From Treponema sp. (GTDB lineage Bacteria; Spirochaetota; Spirochaetia; Treponematales; Breznakiellaceae), in assembly GCA_009785545.1 (NCBI GenBank), contig WQWD01000077.1:1-9519 (forward strand): a stretch of 9,519 nucleotides of DNA. The letters run 5' to 3'. The translations under genes were made by a program, and so were the position numbers. Of this stretch, positions 1-7,500 are shown one piece after another (positions within the stretch are counted from its first letter, which is position 1; each line of letters starts with the position of its first letter). Under the pieces are notes generated by a model, which saw nothing but the letters and a program-made list of their open reading frames with translations, had not been told where the DNA came from and made no database searches.

Positions 1-584
1 ACTTTGTCGCCTTCGGTGACTGCAACTTCCCTCATGTTGTCGCCAAAGCGAATCACAACAGAATCTTTTCCGTCTTTTAGAGCCGCAGCAGAGCGCATCC
101 AAATATCGATCTTCGCACGCACATTTTTATCTTGCCAAAAACCGGCAACCACTTTGCGGGGCAGACGCATTCGTGCGTGAATATGACCATGTTCACGGTC
201 GCCGTGGGCGGCTTGGTTGAGGTTCATAAAATCCATATCAATCGAAGCCCACGGAATATCACGGTTGTATTGGGTGTGTAAATGCAATAAAGGTTTGCGG
301 TTCATTGCCAAACCCTGTATCCACATTTTTGAAGGAGAAAATGTATGCATCCATGTGATAATGCCTGCACAATTTTCCGCCGCATTGGCTTCCTCAAAAA
401 GCCAACGAATCATCTGCGGAGTTATTGCTGTGGGCTTTAACACCACAGTGCCGGCAATCATCGGGTCTTTGTTAAATTCATCTGTCATTATTTTGGAATG
501 TTCAGAAACTTTTTTAAGCGTCTCTTCTCCGTATAAATCCTGACTTCCAACTATAAACCAATATTCAAACTTCTTTAGATTCAT
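1..584 (-). CDS. araA: L-arabinose isomerase, N-terminal part (3' end outside window)
   Basis: Cytoplasmic enzyme that interconverts L-arabinose and L-ribulose, the first step of L-arabinose catabolism. Reading the minus strand from ATG 584-582 gives 194 complete codons with no stop before the left edge. The protein starts MNLKKFEYWFIVGSQDLYG, matching the family's conserved WF-IGSQ-LYG opening. It then shows LKPTAITP, GIITWMHTFSPSKMW, LHLHTQYNRDIPW, IDMDFMNLNQAAHGDRE and RFGDNMREVAVTEGDK, all closely resembling E. coli AraA in the same order. The family is about 500 residues, so only the N-terminal two fifths is here, and the catalytic Glu/His residues of the later part lie outside. The start is supported by an AAAAGGAG ribosome binding site at 591-598, six bases upstream. 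It is divergent from proS, 78 bp away, and no other arabinose gene is visible. Function is confident from sequence; completeness cannot be judged. Confidence 0.95.
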   Translation of the reverse strand, partial: MNLKKFEYWFIVGSQDLYGEETLKKVSEHSKIMTDEFNKDPMIAGTVVLKPTAITPQMIRWLFEEANAAENCAGIITWMHTFSPSKMWIQGLAMNRKPLLHLHTQYNRDIPWASIDMDFMNLNQAAHGDREHGHIHARMRLPRKVVAGFWQDKNVRAKIDIWMRSAAALKDGKDSVVIRFGDNMREVAVTEGDK

Positions 585-612
585 TGATGTCTCCTTTTGC
601 CTTGTTGATTTC

Positions 613-642
613 ATTGTACAGTCTTTACACATTAAAAAACAA
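613..642 (-). promoter_or_regulatory. putative araA promoter
   Basis: On the minus strand TTGTTT (642-637) and TACAAT (618-613) are 18 bases apart and resemble -35 and -10 boxes. Transcription would start near 606, leaving a leader of about 22 nt that includes the strong araA ribosome binding site. It overlaps the opposing proS promoter. Predicted by eye only. Confidence 0.45.
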
Positions 643-652
643 TATATATACT
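624..652 (+). promoter_or_regulatory. putative proS promoter abutting the start codon
   Basis: TTTACA (624-629) and TATACT (647-652) are separated by exactly 17 bases, a good sigma-70-type match. Transcription would start around A658 or A660, only 3-5 bases before the proS ATG at 663. There is no Shine-Dalgarno-like sequence before that ATG, so the mRNA may be leaderless or nearly so. The site overlaps the divergent araA promoter, so the two could compete for polymerase. Confidence 0.5.
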
Positions 653-662
653 AACAAACATC

Positions 663-2522
663 ATGAATTATTCACAAAACTTTATACCGACACTCAGGGA
701 AGTTCCCGCCGACGCCGTAATTGCCAGCCACAGACTCATGTTCCGTGCCGGGCTTATCCGCAAACTTGCCAACGGGCTTTTCGCCTATCTGCCGTTGGGG
801 CTTCGATCTTTTCGCAAAGTAGAAAAAATCATAAAAGAAGAAATGGACGCAGTTGGCGCTCTGGAAATAAAACCGCCCGTAGTCCAGCCGGCGGAACTCT
901 GGAAAGAATCAGGACGCTGGGACGCAATGGGTCAGTCTCTCTTGCGTGTCAAGAATCGCCTCGACCATGATTTTATCGTCTCCCCCACTGCTGAAGAAGC
1001 ATTTACAGCTCTCGTGCGTGATGAGCTTTCAAGCTACCGCCAACTGCCGCTGACGTTATATCAAATCAACACAAAATACCGGGACGAAGTCCGCCCACGC
1101 TACGGAGTGATGAGAGGGCGTGAGTTTACAATGAAAGACGCTTATTCGTGGCACGAAAACGAAAACAGCCTTGACAAAACTTATCAGGAGATGGGGCAAG
1201 CCTACAGGCGTATTTTCAAACGCTGCGGACTTACAGTGCTTCCAGTTAAAGCCGATTCGGGAGCGATGGGCGGCAGCGGCTCGGAAGAATTCATGGTAGA
1301 AAGTGAAGTCGGCGACAATACATTGATCCTTTGCAAATCTCAAACGCAAGGTTTGTGCGACTATGCCGCCAATGTGGAAAAAGCTTCATGTAAAGCAGAT
1401 TTTGCCGGGATAATGTCAATCGAAGAAGCGAAAACCGCCGCCGCAAATACACCGGCTTTTGAAAAAATCGATACGCCCAATGTAAAAACAATTGATGAAC
1501 TTTGCAGCTTTTTAAATGCCGAGCCTAAAACATTTATTAAAACGCTGATTTACCGTGCGGAAAATGTTGAGCTAGACCTTTCATCAATTCCAAGCTGCGC
1601 CAAACTTGAGCGAAAGAAACCTTCACCTGACGCACCGGCAGTATACGCCGAGGTATTCTTCGCTGCGGCAATTCGAGGCGACCTTGACGTAAACGAAGTG
1701 AAGCTCGCAGCAATCCTCAAAGCCAGCGAAGTAACACTTGCCTCCGATACCGATGTTGTCCGCTTGACCGGCGCTCCTGTAGGTTTTGCCGGCCCTATCG
1801 GCTTGACTACCCTGCCCCTCGTTATCGACCACAGTGTTACTGTGATGAACAACGCTGTAACAGGCGCACTTGCAAAAGACCTTCATTACAAACACGCCGC
1901 CTACGGCAGAGACTTTGAAGCTTGGCTGGTAGATGACATTCGCACCGTAAAAGCAGGAGATACTTGTATTATCTGCGGCAGTGAGCTATACACAAAAATG
2001 GGCAATGAGCTGGGGCATATTTTCAAACTCGGTTACAAATACACACGCTCCATGAATGTAAGTTATCTTGACGTTAACGGGAAATCGCAAACGCCGACAA
2101 TGGGCTGTTACGGAATCGGAGTTGATCGTACACTTGCTTCTGTCATCGAGGAACACCATGACGAAGCGGGAATTATCTGGCCTGTGTCGCTCGCCCCGTA
2201 TCACATAACAATCATACCGATCAAATACGATGGTGCGGTGAAAGAGGCGGCGGACAAATTGGCAGACCAATTGACAGCCGCCGGAATCGAAGTCCTTCTT
2301 GATGATCGAAACGAGCGTCCCGGAGTAAAGTTTAACGACGCCGATTTAACGGGTATTCCTTATCGGGTTGTAATCGGCGATAAGGGGCTTGGGCAAGAAG
2401 TTCCTCAAGTAGAAGTTAAATCCCGCAAAGAGAAGGAAACTTTTATGGCAGACTTGGACAAAGCCGCAGAAGAACTAACACAGAAGATACACAAAGAACT
2501 AACACTGTTAAGCGGCTGTTAA
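663..2522 (+). CDS. proS: prolyl-tRNA synthetase (bacterial type with editing insertion)
   Basis: Cytoplasmic class II aminoacyl-tRNA synthetase that charges tRNA-Pro with proline. It has 619 residues, somewhat longer than the 572 of E. coli ProS. The N-terminus (NFIPTLREVPADAVIASHRLM, then RKLANGLFAYLPLGLRS) is typical. Motif 1 lies around residues 46-86, motif 2 at 139-161 (YRDEVRPRYGVMRGREFTMK core) and motif 3 at 480-492 (MGCYGIGVDRTLA). The YbaK-like INS editing domain spans about 225-415, with the conserved FIKTLIYRA lysine at K293, and should deacylate mischarged Ala-tRNA-Pro. Residues about 302-327 look like an extra loop inside it. The GHIFKLGYKYT signature is at 451-461 and the anticodon-binding domain at about 510-612. 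The ATG at 663 is chosen because the family's N-terminal motif follows at once and the next Met is residue 26; however, it has no ribosome binding site. It converges with adk and is probably monocistronic. Confidence 0.97.
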   Translation: MNYSQNFIPTLREVPADAVIASHRLMFRAGLIRKLANGLFAYLPLGLRSFRKVEKIIKEEMDAVGALEIKPPVVQPAELWKESGRWDAMGQSLLRVKNRLDHDFIVSPTAEEAFTALVRDELSSYRQLPLTLYQINTKYRDEVRPRYGVMRGREFTMKDAYSWHENENSLDKTYQEMGQAYRRIFKRCGLTVLPVKADSGAMGGSGSEEFMVESEVGDNTLILCKSQTQGLCDYAANVEKASCKADFAGIMSIEEAKTAAANTPAFEKIDTPNVKTIDELCSFLNAEPKTFIKTLIYRAENVELDLSSIPSCAKLERKKPSPDAPAVYAEVFFAAAIRGDLDVNEVKLAAILKASEVTLASDTDVVRLTGAPVGFAGPIGLTTLPLVIDHSVTVMNNAVTGALAKDLHYKHAAYGRDFEAWLVDDIRTVKAGDTCIICGSELYTKMGNELGHIFKLGYKYTRSMNVSYLDVNGKSQTPTMGCYGIGVDRTLASVIEEHHDEAGIIWPVSLAPYHITIIPIKYDGAVKEAADKLADQLTAAGIEVLLDDRNERPGVKFNDADLTGIPYRVVIGDKGLGQEVPQVEVKSRKEKETFMADLDKAAEELTQKIHKELTLLSGC

Positions 2523-2539
2523 ATGATTGTTTATCGAGG

Positions 2540-2575
2540 CAATTGCAAAACTTCAGTTTTTGCAATTGTTTCTTT
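2540..2575 (+). terminator. probable proS terminator hairpin
   Basis: CAATTGCAAAAC (2540-2551) pairs with GTTTTTGCAATTG (2556-2568) with one bulged T around a TTCA loop, followed by TTTCTTT (2569-2575). It begins 17 nt after the proS stop. The stem is A/T rich, so it may be a weak intrinsic terminator. Confidence 0.55.
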
Positions 2576-2582
2576 AAAAAAG

Positions 2583-2613
2583 GCAATTTTGTAGCCCTTG
2601 GGCGAAAAATTGC
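2583..2613. repeat. intergenic hairpin 2 (convergent region)
   Basis: GCAATTTT (2583-2590) pairs with AAAATTGC (2606-2613), and inside it GCCC (2594-2597) pairs with GGGC (2600-2603) around a TT loop. It lies immediately after the terminator-like hairpin and before two further hairpins. It may contribute to bidirectional termination or be part of a repeated intergenic element. No gene is seen between 2523 and 2712. Confidence 0.5.
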
Positions 2614-2616
2614 AGA

Positions 2617-2650
2617 GCCTCTGCAAAACTAACCGAGTTTTGCAAGAGGC
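2617..2650. repeat. intergenic hairpin 3 (convergent region)
   Basis: GCCTCTGCAAAAC (2617-2629) pairs with GTTTTGCAAGAGGC (2637-2650), with one unpaired T, around loop TAACCGA. The loop-proximal CAAAAC/GTTTTG stem is shared with the neighbouring hairpins, suggesting related modules. No T-tract follows on either strand, so it is not a canonical terminator. Confidence 0.55.
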
Positions 2651-2662
2651 ACATCAACTGAG

Positions 2663-2707
2663 GTTTTCCCAAAACGCTAACATAATTCGATTTGGTTTTG
2701 GGAAAAC
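2663..2707. repeat. intergenic hairpin 4, perfect 13-bp inverted repeat beside adk stop
   Basis: GTTTTCCCAAAAC (2663-2675) and GTTTTGGGAAAAC (2695-2707) are exact reverse complements around a 19-nt loop. The arm ends five bases from the adk stop codon. It is positioned to stabilise the 3' end of, or help end, the nrdJ-sensor-adk transcript on the minus strand, but no T-run follows, so simple intrinsic termination is not obvious. Confidence 0.6.
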
Positions 2708-2712
2708 TTCAA

Positions 2713-3342
2713 CTACAAGCCCAATGCTTTTTTAAAACTTACTGCTATTTCGTCAACCATTGGGCTTGCGTCAATGTCGAGTAACAGACCTTTTTCACGG
2801 TAAAAATCGATTAAAGGCGCTGTCTGCTCACGGTAAACTTCGAGGCGTTTTTGAACGGCTTCGGGTTTATCATCATCACGGATGTAAACTTCACCGCCGC
2901 AATGATCGCAAACATCTTCTTTGGAAGGTTTGTTGAAAATAGCATGAAAATTAAAACCGCACATTCGGCAAACTCTTCTTCCTCCAAGTCTCTCTAAAAC
3001 GCCTGAATCGGGAATATCAAAATTTATTACTTTGTCTATCGTTGAAAAAGTTTCCAAAGCCTGCGCCTGCGGAATTGTCCGTGGAAAACCGTCAAGAATA
3101 AAACCATTTTTAACGTCGTCCTGCGTCAGACGTTCTTTTACAAGCTCAATTGTGGTTTCATCATCAACGAGTTTTCCGGCATCTATGATTGCTTTAACTT
3201 TAAGACCTAACGGGCTTTGAGCAGCTATCGCAGAACGAAAAATAGAACCTGTGCTGATTTGCGGTACATTGAGAATTTCTACAGCTTTAACGGCTAAAGT
3301 GCCTTTGCCTGCTCCCGGCGGACCTAAAAAAATTAACTTCAT
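2713..3342 (-). CDS. adk: adenylate kinase (zinc-binding LID type)
   Basis: Cytoplasmic enzyme catalysing ATP + AMP = 2 ADP, supplying ADP to the nucleotide pools. It has 209 residues, normal for the family. The P-loop GPPGAGKGT is at residues 7-15, the AMP-binding segment ISTGSIFR at 29-36, and LDGFPRT at 83-89. The LID at about 121-158 carries two CxxC pairs (C125/C128 and C145/C148), expected to hold zinc. The LID-following RDDDKPEAVQKRL segment at 155-167 supplies the conserved Asp/Arg. The segment reads STGS where most relatives have STGD, a minor oddity. The start has an AAGGAG site at 3349-3354, six bases upstream. It sits 21 nt downstream of the dCache-HAMP gene and is probably the last gene of the nrdJ operon. 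It ends against the convergent hairpin cluster. Confidence 0.97.
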   Translation of the reverse strand: MKLIFLGPPGAGKGTLAVKAVEILNVPQISTGSIFRSAIAAQSPLGLKVKAIIDAGKLVDDETTIELVKERLTQDDVKNGFILDGFPRTIPQAQALETFSTIDKVINFDIPDSGVLERLGGRRVCRMCGFNFHAIFNKPSKEDVCDHCGGEVYIRDDDKPEAVQKRLEVYREQTAPLIDFYREKGLLLDIDASPMVDEIAVSFKKALGL

Positions 3343-3363
3343 GTTTTTCTCCTTGTTATGTTG

Positions 3364-4506
3364 TTATTTGTCGTTATTTTCTTTTTTATCAAGATGATTT
3401 TGAAGCGAGTCAATATTTGTTTTTAATTTTTCACGGATTTTTAATAACGAATGCTGCAAATCGCCTATTTCGTCATTATTGAATTTATTTACATCGACAT
3501 TATAATCGTTTGCCGCAAGAGCGTTCGCCATTTTTATCATGTTTTTCATGGGGATAGTAAACTTTTTATATGTAAATACAATTGTTACAAAAGCCGCAAA
3601 AAGAAACATCAATACGCTAAAAAATATCAAACTTGTAATAAAAATATTTATTTGCGAAAAAATTACCGCAGTTGGAATTATTGTAACAAGCACCCAGTCG
3701 GAATACGGTATTTTAGATGAATAAATAAAATAATTTTGATCTGTACTAAAAAAATTATAGTGTTCCAATACAGAAACACGGTGTTTTTCCATATTTTTTT
3801 CGTCAAAAAAATCATGATTCATAATTGCATAAATATTTTCATGTGTAATAAATTTTCCGTTTGAGTTTATAATATAAACTTCCTGAAGCGGAAAATTTCG
3901 CATAGCGTTTATAATATCGTGCAGAACATTTACAGTTACATCCATGGCAATAACGCCTATGTCATTGTGTGCGTCATAAACTGTCATCGAAAGAGTAATA
4001 ACTATATTTCCAGTATAAACGTCAACGTAAGGCAGGGAAAAAGCAACAGACCCTTGCGCATATTTCGCCGAGGCAAACCATGGACGCCTGGTATTGTCCC
4101 AATCATCATAAGGGAGCCGCCCGCTGCCGAAAGCGGCAAACCCGCCCGGGTTATTCCACACGCTGTTACCGGTAAAATAAATGTCAAGTACATTCGGCAT
4201 ACCTCTCATAACATCACCCAAATAACCTGAAATAAGCCACGGCGCAGAGGCGGCGTTCTGCCTTAAAAAATGCGTAACGCCAACCGCAGTATGCTTCAGC
4301 GCATTTTCATGTTCTCTTATGTTTGCTACGATCATGTTTCGTGAATGAGCAGCCATTTCTTTTGTGTTAAACGCTGTTAAATCAGTAATAACAGAACGAA
4401 GATGGAAAAAAAAGATTACAGACAAAACAAGCTTAACAAAAAGAATCAAAATTAAAGAGAGCGCTGTAAAAGATTTGGCGAAAGATTTCTTTTTACGTTT
4501 GTTCAT
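3364..4506 (-). CDS. membrane sensor: dCache extracellular domain plus HAMP, no output domain
   Basis: A 380-residue inner-membrane protein, probably a sensor. It begins with basic MNKRKKK, then membrane segment 1 (about 13-35), a periplasmic region (about 36-283), membrane segment 2 (about 284-312) and a HAMP-like linker (about 313-367, with the DEIGDL signature at 345-350). The periplasmic part looks like a double Cache domain: RRPWF at 140-144, PYVD at 159-162, TGNIVITLS at 165-173 and IGVIAMDV at 183-190. The R141/W143/F144, Y160/D162 and D189 spacing resembles the amino-acid-binding dCache motif, so an amino-acid-like ligand is possible. After HAMP the chain ends in a short hydrophilic tail, with no methyl-accepting, kinase, cyclase or phosphatase domain. 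An ATG at 4590 is also in frame, but 4506 is preferred: its ATGA overlaps the nrdJ stop and AGGG lies at 4515-4512. It probably relies on translational coupling. The gene is more A/T rich than its neighbours. Confidence 0.85.
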   Translation of the reverse strand: MNKRKKKSFAKSFTALSLILILFVKLVLSVIFFFHLRSVITDLTAFNTKEMAAHSRNMIVANIREHENALKHTAVGVTHFLRQNAASAPWLISGYLGDVMRGMPNVLDIYFTGNSVWNNPGGFAAFGSGRLPYDDWDNTRRPWFASAKYAQGSVAFSLPYVDVYTGNIVITLSMTVYDAHNDIGVIAMDVTVNVLHDIINAMRNFPLQEVYIINSNGKFITHENIYAIMNHDFFDEKNMEKHRVSVLEHYNFFSTDQNYFIYSSKIPYSDWVLVTIIPTAVIFSQINIFITSLIFFSVLMFLFAAFVTIVFTYKKFTIPMKNMIKMANALAANDYNVDVNKFNNDEIGDLQHSLLKIREKLKTNIDSLQNHLDKKENNDK

Positions 4507-7500
4507 GAACACCCTGTTGTACTGCCGCATGAGTCGCACTTCATGCAAGTTCCGTTTCTTACAAGCGTAAATGATCCGCAGGAAGTACAAGGGTCTCCCT
4601 CGTAACCTTTAATGCGAGCCTGAACAATTTTTATTACTTCACTCTCCATTGGATAGGATTCTTCTAAAACTTCTTGTTTTACTAACGTTTGAGCTTTTTC
4701 CGCCTGACGAGCTCCCACGCCGCCTTGAGCGGCAAACATTGTTTCGTTAATACGGGAATCTCCACGAAGCTCTCCTCCTTGAGTATATTTTTCAAGAGCT
4801 TTGAGTATGTTGCCGGAACTTCCGCCTGAGTGTTTGGTTGATTTCCCTGCCTGCGGGTCTGACACTGCCGTACCCGAAGGTGCTGATACAGAGCCGGCGG
4901 AGCCTGCAGGGCTGGCAGAGCCGACGGAACCCGGAGGCGGAACAGAAACTGAGACATTTGGTCTGAAACCTGCGCTTTGTTTTTCGCGCGTTTTTGGGTT
5001 TGTTATATCGGCTTCGTTTTTTGTCCCGGTCGCAACAAGGTCTTCGGGTTTTACTTGTCCCAAATCGCTTCGTTTCAGATAACTGATGGCAAGATCACGG
5101 AAAACATAATCAATGACACTGGTTGCCATTTTTACATAATCATGGCCTTGCACCATTCCGTTTGGCTCAAAACGGCTGAATGTAAACGCATCGACATATT
5201 CCTCAAGAGGGACACCGTATTGCAGACCAAGTGAAACTGTAATAGCAAAACTGTTTAACAAACTTCGGAATGCCGCCCCTTCCTTGTGCATATCAAGAAA
5301 TATTTCACCGAGGCTCCCGTCTTCGTATTCACCAGTTCTGATAAAAATTGAATGGCCGCCGATTTTTGCTTTTTGCGTGTAACCCATTCTGCGGTTCGGC
5401 AAAGGCTTGCGAAGCCCTCGGATATTTGCGGCTTTTCTTCGATCTGAAGCGGCGGCAGGCAGCTCCAATCCTTTTTCAACCTTCATGATAGTGTCGGCTA
5501 ACGGATCGGTTCCCGGCGCAAAAGTGTTCAGAGGCTGCGAAAGTTTTGAACCGTCACGATACAGCGCCACTGCTTTAAGCCCGTTTTTCCATGAGAGCAT
5601 ATACGCTCCCTTAACATCGTCATAATTCGCCGAGTTGGGCATATTTATTGTTTTGGAAATTGCCCCGGAAATAAAAGGTTGAACAGCAGCCATCATGCCG
5701 ATATGAGCCGTCCATGTTATTGAACGCTTGCCCTTTTTTCCCGAAGGAGCCGCTGTGTCAAAAACAGCGTAGTGTTCTTTTTTGAGAACTGGAGCGCCTT
5801 CTAGCCCCATCGTTCCGCAGGTATACAACTCGGCGTCATCAATGTCCTGAGAACAAAATCCAAGATGTTTAAGAAGGCTAAAACCCTGAAGCGACCATGT
5901 AGTTTCAGGTATTTTTAAAGTTTCTTCGACAAATGTTTTTCCCAATATATACGGATTAAAAATACCGTCAAGATTAAGCGCTGTTTTAACGGAGTTTTCC
6001 GCAGCGGCAATCGCTTCGGGTGTAAAACCTTTTACTTTAAGCGTCTCGTGATTAATTGCGGGCGCTCCTTTAAAAGTTTTTCTTCCTGTAGCGTACGCAA
6101 CTATTTCTTCGATGTCTTTAGGCAAATAACCCAAACTTTCAAGGGCGGGAGGTACTGACTGATTTATAATTTTAAAATAACCGCCACCAGCAAGTTTTTT
6201 AAATTTGACAAGGGCGAAGTCAGGCTCAATGCCTGTGGTATCGCAATCCATCAAAAGACCAATTGTTCCCGTAGGAGCTATCGCCGTAACTTGCGCATTA
6301 CGGTAACCATGCGCCTCGCCCAATTCAAGAGCTTTGTCCCAGACTGATTTTGCGGTTTTCAAAAGATACTCAGGGCAATAGGCAGGATCGATTCCCTTGG
6401 GAACGGTGTGAAGCATTTCATATTCCGAGTTTTCGGCGTTGTTTACCGCCCGCCTGTGATTGCGAATAACACGAAGCATATCCTCAGCGTTTTCGGAGTA
6501 ACACTCAAAAGGCCCCAGCTCTTTTGCCATAAGCGCAGACTGAGCATACGCTTCGCCAGAAAGAAGTGCGGAAAGCGCTCCTGCGACAGAGCGTCCTTCC
6601 TCTGAATCATAAGCCAAACCCATAAGCATTAAAAGCGTTCCCAAGTTTGCGTAACCCAAACCAAGAGTCCGATATTTGTAAGAAAGCTCCGCTATACGAG
6701 GCGAAGGAAATTGCGCCATCACTACGGAAATTTCTAAAATTGTTGTCCAGATGTCGATTGAATGAATGTATCCGTCAACATTAAAGGTTTTAGTTTGTTT
6801 ATCATAAAGTTGAGCTAAATTTATCGAAGCCAGATTACACGCTGTGTCGTCAAGAAACATATATTCGGAACATGGATTTGAAGCACGAATCTCGCCGCCC
6901 TTTGGGCAAGTATGCCAGTCATTAATTGTTGTGTGATATTGAAGACCGGGATCTGCGCATTGCCAGCTTGTTTTTGCAATGTCATTCCAAAGCTTTCGTG
7001 CTTTTACGGTTTTGATAACATCTCCGCCCATACGGCTTTTAAGATCCCAGTCAGAGTCGTTTAACACGGCTCTCATAAAATCATCCGTTAGGCGCAAACT
7101 GTTGTTTGAGCTTTGCCCCGAAACCGTATTGTAAGCTTCATCATCCCATTGGGTAGAATACAGCGAAATACTAACATCTTCATCACCCTGCTCAAGGCGG
7201 CGAAGCTGTTGGTACAAATATGACGGCGGTATTTTATCGGCTAACGCTGAACGCAAAACAGTGGCAAGTTCGTGATTTTTTTCGGCGTTAAATTTGTCAT
7301 CATGCGGGCCTCGAAAACCTGTAAGCGACCGTTTAATGGCATCAATGTGTTTTTTAAGTATTAAAGAACCTGTTACCATCGAAGCAACTTTTGATTCTTC
7401 GCCAGCTTTCCATCCGATATATTTTTCGACATCAGGATGATCGATGTCGAGAGTTACCATTTTGGCGGCACGGCGGGTTGTGCCGCCAGATTTAATCGCC

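Noticed and set aside
217..543. Plus-strand open frame of 108 codons at the left end
   Set aside because: It is antisense to araA, whose minus-strand translation matches the family throughout.
611..632. AraR-type operator in the araA-proS gap
   Set aside because: ATTGTAC resembles an AraR half-site but the other half does not match, so a real operator is not supported.
4504..4590. Upstream ATG at 4590 as the start of the dCache-HAMP gene
   Set aside because: It would lie deep in nrdJ and add 28 residues not resembling a sensor N-terminus; the ATG at 4506 is followed directly by a basic stretch and membrane segment and forms an ATGA junction.
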